Shown: positions 14,137 through 26,767, counted from the first letter of the stretch. The stretch: 64,000 nucleotides of DNA from Brevipalpus yothersi (GCA_003956705.1 QZCP01000534.1:1-64000), one strand, 5' to 3'. Made by a program: numbers and translations. The notes: generated by a model not told the origin, from the letters alone.

Positions 14137-16177
14137 ATGTCGAAATTAATTCGACATCCATCAGAATTTACTGATCTACTTTTCAAAGGTTATCCATCGA
14201 GAGGGAGAAGAAATTTTTTCCATAGCAAAAGAAATGTTTGTCATGTGAATTCATTTCACTCAAACCGTATCATCACTAATACAAATCGGTTCACTCCACG
14301 ATTGGTTCCATTGATACTTGGATCAACTCGACAATGTTCATCGATTCCATCGAGCTCATTCAGTGTGGCCTGGAAAAATATACCCAAAATACCCCTGACC
14401 ATTGGTGGCTTAATTGTGTTTGGTGTTACCGTTAATTGGCTTCGTCACGGTGGTGATCGTATGAAGCATCTACTGTTGATGGGCTCTTCTGAATCTACTG
14501 ATACAAATACCAGTAAATCGAAGAAAACGTTTCGAGATCGAAAGATTATCGAATATGAAAACAGAATACGCACATTTTCGACACCAGATAAAATATTTCG
14601 ATACTTTGCCACCATTAAGGTGTGCTATGATGATAGCAATGAATCGGAAGTGTTCATGACACCAGATGATTTTCTTCGAGCTGTTACGCCTGGAATCAAG
14701 CAGCCAGCAAATCTTGGTCTTGAACAATTTCGAAAACTCGAATTGGACAAGGTATTGTCAGTAGCCTGCATGACTCTACTATTGAAATCAATGAAATCAA
14801 TAGAATTTGAATTATCATCATGGAATAGTCTTTCAGAATTCACACTAATGTTTATCAAGCTTTTTCATTAACCATTCTCTAACTCTTTCCTATCTTTTTA
14901 TGCAGGGCGGTGATCTCAGTCAAATACTAGCTGAGGCTTTACGAACTGTGAGCTCAAAAATTTTGTCACATTTTGTCTGGTATTTTTCGTTCATTAGCCC
15001 TTAGTTTATTTTAGTTGACGTTTTTTTAAAGCATATATTTTTTTTTCTTTGGAATGAATTATCAAATATTGAAATAATGGTTTCTGTTTTATCCTCTCCA
15101 GGAAACACATGTTGACTTTGGCCTGAAATCTGATAGCATATTCTACAAGCTCAGTAGCTATGGTTTGATTAATTATTCTGATTTTCTCTTCCTACTGACA
15201 CTTCTCTCAGGTGAGTTTCCTTCCGTTAATCGTCAAGTTTTTTCGTGAAATTTACGGGTGTTTGTTTCTCTATCAGTTTCTCAGAGGCAATTCAAGATTG
15301 CTTTCCGTGTGTTCGACTTGAATGGTGATGGTAACGTTGATTATGAGGAATTTGAGAAAGTTCAAAATGCAATACTTCATCAAACAAGTGTTGGACAAAA
15401 ATTGGGATCTGCAATCAAAACCAACTATCGTGGTGTTAGTTCAGCTTTGGCAAGATATTTTTTTGGAACCGAGTTGAATGAGAAACTTACTACAGAAAAA
15501 TTTTTAGATTTCCAAAAGCAACTTCTAGAGGAAATGCTCACTCTCGAATTCGAAAGGAAAAGGCCCAATGAATTTGGAAAAATATCTGAATCTAAGTTTG
15601 CAGAATTGCTCATCACATATGCTGGATTCCAGGAAAAGAAGAAAGCCAAAGTTCTCAAGCGAATCAAGAAAGCTTATCCCGATGCTGAAATGAATAACAG
15701 TGATCGAGGAATCACTCTCAACGATTATCTTACCTTCCACCAATTCCTCCAAAACATCAATGATGTTGATATTGCTCTAACATTTTACAATATTGCCGGT
15801 GCCTCCATTGATGAAGGTAGAATATCACCGATATTCATTTGATGTGAAGTTTTGTGGACTAATCATTTATATTCTCCTCTTTCAGCTACTTTCAAGCATG
15901 CTGCTCGAACTGTTGCGAATGTAAATTTGCGTGATCATTTGATCAAGGTGGTTTTTGTCCTCTTTGATGAAAATCGTGAGTAGATGTTTCATCGATATCT
16001 TGATTCCTTAAATTTTTGTTCCCTCCAATTTTTGCAGAGGATGGACAGCTCAGCAATAAAGAGTTCGTAGCAGTGATGAAGGAACGTCTTCGTAGAGGTC
16101 TTGGTAGACCCAAAGATACTGGCCTCTTTAAACTTGTCGGTCATGTATGGAATGCCTTGAAAATGGATCTTTTTTGA
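14137..16177 (+). CDS. MICU1: Mitochondrial calcium uptake protein 1 (MCU gatekeeper)
   Basis: Six exons, 14137-14751, 14906-14947, 15102-15210, 15277-15816, 15886-15975 and 16038-16177, give 511 residues with every phase matching. MICU1 sits in the intermembrane space and gates the mitochondrial calcium uniporter. Seen: a basic Ser/Arg-rich presequence, a hydrophobic segment (IPLTIGGLIVFGVTVNW), the family core FRDRKIIEYENRIRTFSTPD, a canonical EF-hand DLNGDGNVDYEE near residue 269, NINDVDIALTFYNIAGAS, and a second EF-hand DENQDGQLSNKE near residue 463. The 42-base exon 2 is a microexon. The ATG at 14137 was preferred over the upstream in-frame TTG. The C-terminal helix reads GHVWNALKMDLF where human MICU1 has an intersubunit cysteine after the Trp; none is seen here. 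MICU3 is a less likely identity. Confidence 0.93.
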
Positions 16178-16345
16178 GACTTGATCGTGTGAAAAAAAAA
16201 TTCGCGAATATCATCGCAATATACTTGCTTGCAATATTGATAATAATCTTTTCAAATTACCAAAGCTTCACTTTATCATTAATATGTACATTTTATCATG
16301 TTTCATTTGTTTTGTCCAAATTCTAATCCATCGAGTTGCGATAAC

Positions 16346-16351
16346 AATAAA
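16346..16351 (+). terminator. Polyadenylation signal AATAAA for MICU1
   Basis: A canonical hexamer 169 bases after the MICU1 stop, in an AT-rich 3' region, on the same strand. Confidence 0.6.
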
Positions 16352-16495
16352 ATAAGAATTTTTCGCCCCATTTCAAAGTGTCTTCTGACTTCATAGTGAG
16401 TAATCAAGGCCTATAAAGTCATGTTACATGTAGTATTCGGTGAAGAAGAAATGGATGAATTCATTTCATTTAAACACAACAATTTTTACTTCGAT

Positions 16496-17166
16496 TCAGC
16501 TCATGATACAATGTACTGATCGAACAGTTTTCTTATCATCATTCATGAATAATTTTTCTCGTTTTATGGTCTCTATTTTTTCGATACCTTTCTCTGGACC
16601 AACATCGAAATATATTTGAGCAGCAAGATACTTTTGACGATTGATGAACATATTATGAGCTTGGTAACAATTTTCAATCTCATCTTTAACATCAAACTTT
16701 GATTTTGGAAAAAGTTCAATAAAATTACCTCCTCTTATCGTGATCGTTTCATCACTTTCACTTTCAAACCATTTAGCGACTGTATTTTTTGTTTGATTGA
16801 TAGTTATACAAAGTGGCAAATTTCCGGTGTGTTTGGTAGAAACAATTTTACTCGCAAAATAATTTATTTTCGGCTCATCATTGACCATGGTACTTGAACC
16901 TTCCAAATCATCGATCCCATTATTAATATCCAACTTTAACTCTTTTCCATACCAAATTCTGATATATCTAATATAATCGAGACCAGATTTTGCCAAAAAG
17001 TGTCTCATCTTTTTGGTATCCAAGGAAGATCCTAGTGTGAAATAGAAGCGAAAGTAAATGTGATTTGTATTCTCAATCACAAACAGTCGGTGGTAAATGC
17101 AATCATCAATATAATTTACTCCCAAGAAAACCTCAATACTCATCAGGGAGTCAAGGAAGTAAGAAT

Positions 17167-17197
<31 letters not shown>

Positions 17198-20100
17198 ATC
17201 AAGCTTTTATCATTATCTACAGAGCTCTAAGGTTTGAAAAAACTTTTACCAGAATCATGATGATTCCAGAATCTTGTTGAATTGCTCGTGGGGAAAGTTT
17301 ATCAAGCGATGTTTACTGAGAGAATAATAACTCTATCCATTACCATCTACTTTTGAGACGTCTGAGGCGCACGATTTTTTCTGATGTCAGATTTTCGCGG
17401 AAAATTCTGGTATCTACTATCTATTTTATACTTACTTGATTTCATGGGAGACTCTCTTGTTTCGGCACTGATGAAAATTAAATCTGGATCCTGAGCAAGC
17501 CACAGCATTGCCTTATCACTGATATCAGAGAAAGATTCATATTCTGGTTTCAATATCACTCCGCCAGATAAATGATCGGGTACAAAATCTTTGAATCCAA
17601 CCAAAATCTTTTTTGACACTTCATCATCATTAAAGTAAACTCGTACAAATTGGAGGATTCCCTGGATCTCACTAGAATTACCACACAGTACTGATTCAGG
17701 ATCACATTCGCTGAAATCTCGTGTTTCCGAAGTAATATTAACAGTTTCAATATTTATTATACGCCCACAAGATTCGCAGCTCAATAGCTCTTGATTCATT
17801 CTGGACACTACATGATCCAATGGCTCAAAATCATCTCCACCCAGCCTTTGTGGCTCAAAATCTGCATAACTTAAATTGACTTTTGATGCACTTGGTGAAA
17901 TTTTCTTCTTCATCCACAATCTAGAATAAATTGTGAAAAAAAATCGAAGAGAAAGTTATTGATGATGCTTCATCGAAGACAATCTAATACCTCTTCCAGA
18001 CATCAGGACAATTAAAATTCTTCTCACCTTAAAACAAATAGTGCACTTTCAACGTACGTCCCACTAGGCTCTAGAATATCAGAAAACAGTATCACGTAAG
18101 AGAGAGAGAGAGGGAGAGAGAGAGATTGAAGAATATTCAAATGATCTGGGTCACAGGATACTTGATCTGATATAGAAGAATGTGTAAGCTGTGGGAGTTT
18201 GAATGAGATGGGTGGACAAGTTGATGTTGATAGTGTTATGTGGAGGATGAAAAACCTGGCCCAGTTGTGGATAATTTATTAGTTATTATAAAAATAACCA
18301 CTTTCAAGGCAATAAATTCCAAAGCTAGAGTTTCTAGGTGAATATCTGTCAGAAGATAGATCACATGTACATACCTTTTATTCCTAAACCTCTTTGCTGG
18401 AAAATGTCTCTTGTTTGCTTTTCCCAAATTGAGACACAATAAAGGTCTGGGTCACGCCAATAGCTTGTTATTCCCGTCTCACAGTTGATCAGTTCCCAAT
18501 CGTTAAGAGTCCTCAACCATATATTGGCAAAAGTAACCAATTCTCTGAGGAGGAGAGAAAAAACAAAATTCTCACAATATTAAAATGATTGCACTCTCCA
18601 AATAAATCTCTTTCTTCACCCAACACGCAATCTTATTCTCTTCAACCGAAAGTTCGTGGAATAAAATTGCTTCAAGAATTCGAGACATTTTTCTCAGAAA
18701 GTTTTTTCCAAGGGTTCATGGGTACAGTCTCAATAGCTGGCTCTTAATGGCCTACGTAAGTGGCTGTTTGGATCAGAAAATTGGATCCTTAAATTGTCAT
18801 CAAGAAAGAAGATGCACGAATATCCATTTTTTGAAGAGAGAGAAAGACACAAGATTGATTCTCTGAAATATTGATGCTGATACTTCCGCATCTTCTAATA
18901 TTTCTTGAGTGTTCATCATGAAAACAGTTCAGAATAGCAGCTATAGTCTAACACTCTTACTGAAAAGAATCTTCAGTCGTGATTCTAGATTATTCTTTGG
19001 AGGAGCTCAAATCAAACTTTTCCATGTTGTCTCAAAATTCTTGGAGATTTTTGGAGAATGGTCAACAAAGCACCAGCAGCAATGAAATAGGCATATGAAA
19101 AGCTCTAATTATTACACATTTTGAACATCAGATAAGATTGGACATATCGAATGGTTTGATTTTATTCAAATCAAATCGTATGACATTCAATTCAGTCGTG
19201 TGATGATGTTCATTATTTTTTTCAAGATCAAAACATCACGAAATTCATAGAAGGATGAACTATAATTTATTCTTGAAATTTTGGCTTCTCTACAGGACAA
19301 TAATAATGATCATCAAATTGATTCTATCCTCTGATTATGGACGATGCGAAAAGTTCGTATCATGCATGAATAATTAATGATTTTGTCCAGCTTAATCATT
19401 CTAATTGATCATTATCCAGACTTTGATGCTAACATTAGTATGCAGTACATACTCAATATGTCCAGGATCCATAGCTCATGAACATGAACTAGACCTTGTT
19501 CACTGACCAACTATTCACGATTCTGTTGGACTTGACCCATAATTTTTGTGCCCATAATACTCATTTTGATTCATATATGACCCTCAAATACGATAATCAT
19601 TGGAATTCTATAATAATTATCTACAGTCAAAGCTAAACTATGACCAGAATCTTGAACGGAAATTCTCGATTCTCCTTGAGTCATCATAATTCGAGGAAAT
19701 AACAGAAAAAGTTTCATCATCATAATCATTGTCTTCGAAATTAGATCAAATCGAATGTGTATATATATTGTTCTAATATCGATTGTTGCAAGTATAAAGG
19801 AAAAACATGGCGAAAACACTCATATTTTAGCAGTAAATTGATGAACAAAAGAATTCACTGTGAACAGAATTCGATGTTCAATACTGAATTGTTCATCCAA
19901 GCGAAACATTCCTCTGGAGCAAAAAAGGGTGAGAAAGAAGAGCAATAAATTGTGTTTCCCTTTGAACTTTTTTCACTCATTCATTCATTCAATTGATTAC
20001 CACCATCTTTTACTTTGGAGACACATACAGAATTCTCAGATTTGTCAGATACAGCTGACACAGGAAAGATGTTCAATAAAATATATAGAGATCATTAAGA

Positions 20101-20653
20101 GATAGAAACTTTTCGTCTCCAAAACTCAGTCATTGTCAGTGTTGATAGCTGTTAATTTACTTACAGTTGCAGAATTAGCAGCCAATAAAATAAATTCTGG
20201 GAAGCAGTAGACATGAGTCCTGGATTTAATTTGATATAGCTAACTAGTTTTGTGAATCACTACAATCAGCAACATTCGTTTCAATAGTTATTCTAGTATA
20301 TAATTGTAATTTTCAATTATATTGATCGAAAAATTCTCCGAATTCTGAGCATTCTATGATTTCATAAGCTTGGAATATTTTTATTATGGATTCTCAAAAA
20401 ATGATATTTTGGTTAGAACTCAATTGAAGTTGAATCAATATCAATTAGAGAAAATTGATCATTCAACAGCTTACCCGAAAGAATGATAGGTTGGCTTTCC
20501 AGAATTGGGATCAGTACCTCGATATGATGGAATAAAATCGACGAAAGTAAATCGAGTTCCAACAGGCATGTCATCACACTTAATTAATGGTTGCTCTGGT
20601 ACATTTGATTTTGCGATGAATTCTCGTCGCTTCTGAGCAAATAAGTGCATCAT
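16496..20653 (-). CDS. Unrecognised protein with three diverged internal repeats
   Basis: Five exons, 20475-20653, 18375-18544, 18028-18070, 17436-17920 and 16496-17031, join in phase (2, 1, 2, 1) to a 470-residue frame from ATG 20653 to TGA 16496. I do not recognise the family. Three diverged copies of one module are visible. Copy 1 (~35-135) has DFIPSYRG, YHSFGELVTFANIWL, ELINCETGIT and FVLRLWMKK. Copy 2 (~155-230) has FEPLDHVVSRMNQELL, IINIETVNIT and FVRVYFND. Copy 3 (~240-320) has KDFVPDHLSGG, YESFSDISDKAMLWL, LIFISAETRE and YIRIWYGK. There is no signal peptide or obvious transmembrane helix. It converges on MICU1 (318-base gap). The 1.9 kb first intron is long for this window. The exon structure is well supported; function is unknown. 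Confidence 0.82.
18545..20474 (-). other. Long first intron of the triple-repeat gene
   Basis: This 1.9 kb AT-rich intron carries only short random frames on both strands. No nested gene was recognised. Confidence 0.55.
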
Positions 20654-22053
20654 CTTGGAAACAATTTAAAACGCTTAAGCGTTGACACGGTCTTATATCG
20701 ATAAAATTAAGGTGTAGTTGAAAATTCAAAGGAAGAAGAGAGCTCAATAGAATTGTATTGGAAGGAATAAAGTAACTGATAATTTAAAAATTTCCGGTAC
20801 ACATTAGAATTCATATTATTTTGTCACTTTTGTGTATTCCCAAAAAAAAGGAAGAGAGAATGAAAAGTATTCAACAATATTCACTTGTGAATTGTGGATA
20901 AAAAGAAACAGAATAATGAATAGACAATCTTCAATAGTAATAGCCAAGTGGTTTGTCCAAACTTTCTTCAAACTCTGTCTCTCTTCCATCCTGTACGAAT
21001 ATATAGCTTCAAAATGAGTGAGCTGAAAATATCGATCGAATTTCTTCGAATAGCTGGAATACTTCTGCATTCTCGAAAACGCCCCAGTTTGGGGAATATG
21101 CGTTCCATGATGAAACCATAGCTTTTCGACTAACAACTTTTTTACACTGCCCAGAAATATTTGTATGAGATTGGAATACTTATTAGAAAATAGATCGATC
21201 CCAATTAGAATTGCTCTCAGCATTTGAGTGCTTAAAAAGACAATCCAGATCAATTATTGGAAGAATTTCGATCCTGTCTAGCTGAATTTCACACAGAATA
21301 GTAAAAGATTCGAAACGAATATGTTGATGGATTATTTTAGACAAGCAAGAGATGAAATTATGTATAAGAAGTTGGAAGAAATTAGTTTGATGCTCGAATC
21401 AATGTCTACTGGTGTCTCGAGGATTTTTTTCCTGATTTTGCAAACTACAAATTGTAAATTGAAAATTGAAGATTCATTACAAATGTTGCAAAGAAAAATC
21501 TAGCAATTGACAGTCATTTATTGCACTCGTAGAGAATTTGTTTTTCTTTAATAGTTTATTGGACGGTGGATGTTCTAACATTGACTTGTGAAAACTTTTT
21601 GGACAGTTGGGAATTAAGAGCTCTAATATTTCATCTAGAATATTTTCCATGATCGTCTTCATCTCACGATAGACATCTGAGTAGCAGTAAGTAATAATGA
21701 GTTGGGTTGCTCTATCTATCTAATGAAGAAGTTTAGGAGACTATGATTCAAATTGTTTTTCAAAGCTTGGAATTCGGTGATGTTCAGCCCAGATCGAAGA
21801 AATTTGTTTTCAGACGCTTCTAGAGAAGTTTGCGATGAATTAAGAGAGTTCGTTTCTATTCAGTTCCTAAGAACGCTCTGAAATGGGAAGAAATTCATCA
21901 TAATGACATTTTTGTGAAAAACTTTTTGAAGTGAATGGGAAGATTCAATTACATCACTTGCATCACTTTTTGAACTGAGAAGAGAACTTTTCCTCCATAA
22001 AGTATCGATTTCAGTGGTTGATTATGGCACAGTGAGCCATAAAACCCATCAAT
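20654..22053. other. Intergenic, with coding-like fragments of unknown nature
   Basis: No gene could be called. On the minus strand a 145-codon frame (20816-21253) and two exon-like pieces (about 21510-21675 and 21750-21835) follow acceptor-like AGs, but their phases and donors do not connect. They may be a decayed lineage-specific gene. Confidence 0.35.
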
Positions 22054-23028
22054 ATGTTTAAATCTCAGATTTTCAATTTTCTTTCTATATTTGCCTTCAT
22101 TTTCATCCACTGTGGTGCTAAATACCATCATGCAATGGTTAAAATTAGGAACCAAAGATCTCATGACTTTCGTGCACTAGATATCGGTTCTCCAGGACAA
22201 GATGGCCATTTTGAATTGAAAAAAGAATGGGATAGTCTATATAAACCCACAACTGTTTGCTCCAATAATGCCAACAAAACTTTAAATAATATGGTGGCTG
22301 TAATTATGGATGGATTTATTCTCAGAAAGTGTATTGAGGTAATTAAAAATTATCAAACCTAAAATACAACTAATATGGATGAGAATTCAATTTTTTCACA
22401 ACGAAAGAGCGGAGGATCGCCCCAATTGAAAGATGAATACACAAAATGCCATTCAAATGTGAAAAAAGAGAAAGGAGGAAAAACCATGTGAGTTATTCAT
22501 CGAATTTCAATGAAATTAGGTGATTTTACATCTAAGACTAAGAGAAAAATGGAATCGAATATTAATAGATTGAAGCTGATTTAATTGAGTGCTCATGTTA
22601 ATCAAATGAAAATATTAACGATAGTTTCAGCCATAAGCTCCCAGAAATCGAAGAATTATCTTTCAAGCTCCATTTTCTTTGAAACTTTTGAATAATTCTA
22701 TTTCTAGACAGGAATGTCATGAAGTTGAAGAGATGCTACAATCTTTTGTGAGTAATAGTCATAAGTCATCTGAATTTTTAGATGACACTGTCAGAAGAGA
22801 ATATACTTTTCTATTCTTATGCAGGAAAAATGTGTCCATGGTATGAACGAGAAGCCAACAGAAGATATTATGGTGAGAAATACTTTTTTTTCTGAATAGA
22901 CTAGGCATTCTGAAAGATTTTTTTTTTTGGAATAGGAATGTATTTCAAGCCAATTAGCCCGGAAAATGAGGCTCCAAAAGATGCTCAAGCATGATAATCT
23001 TGTTCTAGCAATGATCACGGGAAGCTAA
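22054..23028 (+). CDS. Small secreted six-cysteine protein, five exons, unrecognised
   Basis: Exons 22054-22338, 22408-22487, 22708-22747, 22825-22872 and 22936-23028 join in phase (0, 2, 0, 0) to a 181-residue protein. The N-terminus MFKSQIFNFLSIFAFIFIHC is a good signal peptide ending near GA. The mature part is charged, probably helical, and has six cysteines spaced about 23, 15, 15, 12 and 14 residues apart (VCSNN, RKCIE, TKCHSN, QECHEV, EKCVHG, MECISS). It is therefore likely exported and disulfide-bonded, for example a chemosensory/ligand-binding type or a secreted effector; this is inference, and I do not recognise a named family. Exons of 40-80 bases kept it out of simple ORF lists. 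The exon 2 acceptor is the least certain: GAAAG before AGCGGAGG was chosen because it keeps phase and has a pyrimidine tract. An AATAAA follows at 23083. Confidence 0.78.
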
Positions 23029-23082
23029 TTTCCGAGTGACAGTTTTTTATTATCTTCATCAATTTTGTCATAAATATTTTGA

Positions 23083-23088
23083 AATAAA
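23083..23088 (+). terminator. Polyadenylation signal AATAAA for the six-cysteine gene
   Basis: A canonical hexamer 55 bases after the stop codon at 23026-23028 supports the 3' end of this gene. Confidence 0.65.
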
Positions 23089-23565
23089 ATTTCGCTATCC
23101 ATCCCATATTCTCAATTCCAAGTGAATTTCATTCAATTTTTTAGAATCGTTCGATGTGTTCCCGTTCCAAAGAAGAGGAAATAATCGGAATTATCTATCT
23201 GAGAATTTTTGTAGTTAAGACAAACTTTCTGAGGCTCTGTTCGGAACAACATACTTTTCAATAGTTCGTTATAACGATAAGTTCGAGAGAATTTCAATCT
23301 TATGGTAAAGCTGTGATCCATCTCTTTGGCTTTAATCAGAGTTTCCTTGCATGTTCAGCTATTTTATTACCTATTAAGTCTGAAAATCAACCTTCTCACC
23401 AAAAGAAAAATTGTCAGATAATTTTCACCTGCAAATTTTACCAATACTTGTGATGAGAAAATTTAGTTCCAAAAAATTGACGCACCCCATTTGCAAATAA
23501 AAAAAGTGTTCAATAATTAAAATTGATCGATTGATTGATTGAAGTTGTCCTATTGATTTTTCAAC

Positions 23566-23568
<3 letters not shown>

Positions 23569-23611
<43 letters not shown>
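23569..23611. repeat. (CT)n microsatellite
   Basis: A pure CT dinucleotide run in the spacer between the six-cysteine gene and HSDL1. Confidence 0.95.
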
Positions 23612-23616
<5 letters not shown>

Positions 23617-24856
23617 CAAATTTGCATACTTACAGATACACCAATAGAACTGTGTTCACATATAATCGAAATATTTGAACGGAAGCAAATCCATCTGCTA
23701 CTGGGAAGGAAATTTTATGATCATCAACCGATTTTTTTCGCTAAAGTGATTCGTGACTACCAGAATTTTTTTCCTCACACACATGCACCAGAAAACCAGA
23801 AAACCAGAATTCAAATCATCATCATGGGATGAATGACTGTGAACCGGTTCATCATCTTCATTAGTTCATACGAACTGTAGTAAAAGTATTGATAGTTGAG
23901 CTTCCTTTTTGGAGCAGGTTTAACAAGAGGTGTAAACATCATTATCCAGCATTCAGAATCTGCCAACGAAGTATGTTTATTGCAGCATGATGTCTATGTT
24001 TTGATTGTGCAATTGTGTGTAGCTGAGTGATGATGATGTTTTGAATGTGTGCATTTGTGATGTTGATGTTGAATTTTTCTGCCCAAATTGATACATTACC
24101 TCTGTGAATAAATAAAATAGTGATACATTTCTAAATTGATACGTGATCTTCCCAAAGTCTAAGGTAAGTTGAGCCCAATTTTGTTTTCAGTAAGGTCAAG
24201 TGTGCTCCAGGCTGGGTTCGGTTTTTCGGGTCTTGACAAACTTTCAACCGGTCCTGAATGTGTTTACACTTTTTTTTGTTGTTGTTGAATAGTACTTACT
24301 GATTCACCATCTTGATTGAGAAAAGTCGTTTCCTCTACCTGTTTAGTCTATTTTTTGTCCATCTCCAAGAGAGAGAGAGAGACTGTACAACAATCATTCC
24401 AATTCATATCATGATTATGTGATCACAATTAATTTGCTTTCACTCTCTCTCTCAAGTCTCTCAAATCATAAAAATAACTTTCATCAACAACAACTGGTAC
24501 TAGTAGTACAAGCCATTTTTCTCATTTGATTGTCATTTCTTTTTGTATGTTCAATAAGTACAAGTTCTGTCTTCATTTAATCTTCCTTCTTCTTCTTCTT
24601 CATCTTCATTTCTCAATCTTCTTCCTCCTCCCACTTCACCCACCATTTTTTTGAGTGTGTACATACTTTTTCCTCCTCCTTCTCTCTCTTTCTCTATCTT
24701 TCCCACTTCTTGCCATCATCATCTTGAATATCTTAAATTAGCCCAAACCAATAGACATCATCATCATCATCATCAAATTATTCTTGTTATTCACATTTTT
24801 AAAATTGTTCTTCCTTCTTCTTCTTCTTCTTCTTTATTGTATTGTTCATTCGTAGA

Positions 24857-26416
24857 ATGTCCATTGAGAAGGTCAACGAAGTACCATTCAGTGTTCGCAA
24901 GAAACGTTCCAAACTTGGCCAATATTGGGCTACAATGGGCTTCATATTTCAAATTATACGTGATATTGATCCTAAATTGCGATATATGATTGATACTTTC
25001 ACACTTATTGGACTAATATGGACAACTAAAAGTTTAGTTTCACTTGTTGGCTCTACATTAACCGGTGAGTGTGTATGATTTGTGTGTGTCTATGCAAATT
25101 TTATTTCTTATTTTCATCACGATTGTGTGTGTGTGTAGTAACGAAATTTTTTAATATCATCTTTTTCATCCTTTTACAACTTTTTTTTATCATGATAATA
25201 ATCACAACAATGATGACGATGAAAAATAGGCTTCAGAGTTTTTATTTGGTCCAGATTATGGTCACTTAATTTGCGTAAAAAGTATGGAGAATGGGTCGTT
25301 ATAACTGGTGCTACTGATGGTATTGGTCTGGAATATGCTCGAGAGTTTGCCAATCGAGGACATTCGTTGATATTGGTTGGACGCAATGAAAATAAATTGG
25401 AAAACGTTAAGCGTCAATTAACAACTATACTGTCTTCCAATAAAGTGGTCACCTTAAAAGCTGATTTTGATGATTCCTCTCCAGAGGTAAGGACTGACTC
25501 GTTAGCATTAATGTACTAGTTGGAGTTTTCACTGAGAAAAGATTCATTAATCTTCAGGCTAGCAAATGTTATTGTAACATTTAATCATTGTCACGTTATA
25601 TATAGATCACTGTGGTGTCCTTCTGTTCTGACATTTGTAGATCACTAATCATTCATTGTGTTTCCAATACTTCTAGTTGTTTGCGCGAATCTCCAAAGAA
25701 CTGCAACCATACGAGAAAAACATTGGAATTCTTGTCAACAATGCAGGAGTTATGTTTGATTCACCCAATCGATTTATGGACCAGACTGATGAGTCCGTTA
25801 TGTCTCACGTAAAAGTCAACATTGTTGCTGTTCTGATGATGACTCGTGCTGTGTTACCTGGAATGATAGCTCGTCGAAGAGGATTGGTCATCAATATGTC
25901 CAGTATAGCAGGTTTTGAGCCATTACCTCTGATGGGTGTTTATTCTGCTAGTAAAGTGAGTTTTAACTGTCATAAAAATTGAGTCATATCTAATATTTTT
26001 CTTCTCTTTCAGAAATTTGTCGAATTTTTCAGTCGAACACTTGAATACGAATATGGTCGCAGTCATAATATTGATGTGCAAACTGTCGTTCCTTCTTATA
26101 TCTCCACAAAGATGACCAAATGGAGCAGTGTTCTTCAAAAACCAAGTTTCATTACTCCCGATGCAAAATCTTTTGCCAAATCAGCAGTGGCTACTATTGG
26201 TAAGTTATCTCTTCATCTTCAAAAAGTTTGTGCTGAGTAGTTTGTTCTCTCTTTTTCTCTCATATAGGACGAACAAAATTCACAACAGGCTATTGGTCTC
26301 ATGGTATTCAATGGTTTACTCAAGAATGGTTTGTTCCTACCTGGCTATATCCTTTCCTTTCATGGAGCTACTTAAGAGGAATTGACAGCAGTGGATTAAG
26401 AGCAAAAGATTCGTAA
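24857..26416 (+). CDS. HSDL1: HSDL1-like short-chain dehydrogenase/reductase
   Basis: Exons 24857-25064, 25230-25486, 25677-25955, 26013-26199 and 26268-26416 join in phase to 359 residues. It is a classical SDR: cofactor motif TGATDGIG, NNAG, NMSS and the catalytic YSASK. The N-terminal segment before the Rossmann fold and the C-terminal TTGYWSHGIQWF match hydroxysteroid dehydrogenase-like 1 rather than HSD17B12. Human HSDL1 is called inactive because the catalytic Tyr is Phe, whereas this protein keeps Ser, Tyr and Lys and could be active on a steroid or long-chain ketoacyl substrate (inference). The ATG at 24857 was preferred over an upstream in-frame TTG. Neighbouring MTD1 is convergent. 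Confidence 0.9.
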
Positions 26417-26767
26417 TTTTTCACCCCAAATTCTCGAAATGAGTGATTGAGCAACTCATTTTACGAGAGAACAGAAAAAAACAGAATCTCCATTCGCTGT
26501 TCTCTCGATCTTAATGCATCCCCTAAGTTTTTATACTCCATTTTTATACTTGGAAGAATTTTGTACTCAATTGGTGGCTTTAGAAAGTGTAGTCTGCACT
26601 ACTGCTTTCATCTTTACTCAAATGGATAAGAGCCACTGGGTTATACAGAAAATGCAATTAATTAAAAAACTGGTATTTCCCAGTAATAATCGAAAGCAAA
26701 AGTGTTGTTGATAGCATACATGCACACACCTCCGAATATTAAGAAATATCGTTTGATTGTCATCTAA
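26417..26767. other. Convergent spacer HSDL1/MTD1
   Basis: No gene seen in 351 bases; it contains the 3' UTRs of two convergent genes. Confidence 0.6.

Larger units (their letters stand above)
23029..24856. other. Intergenic, AT-rich with TC repeat
   Basis: It holds a (CT)n tract at about 23569-23611, short GA runs near 24370, and pyrimidine-rich 5' flanking sequence before the SDR gene. A 62-codon minus frame at 23133-23321 has no supporting signature and was not called. Confidence 0.5.

Noticed and set aside
20816..21253. 145-codon minus-strand frame
   Set aside because: No ATG at its start, no recognisable motif, and it does not splice in phase to the adjacent triple-repeat gene, which has its own ATG.
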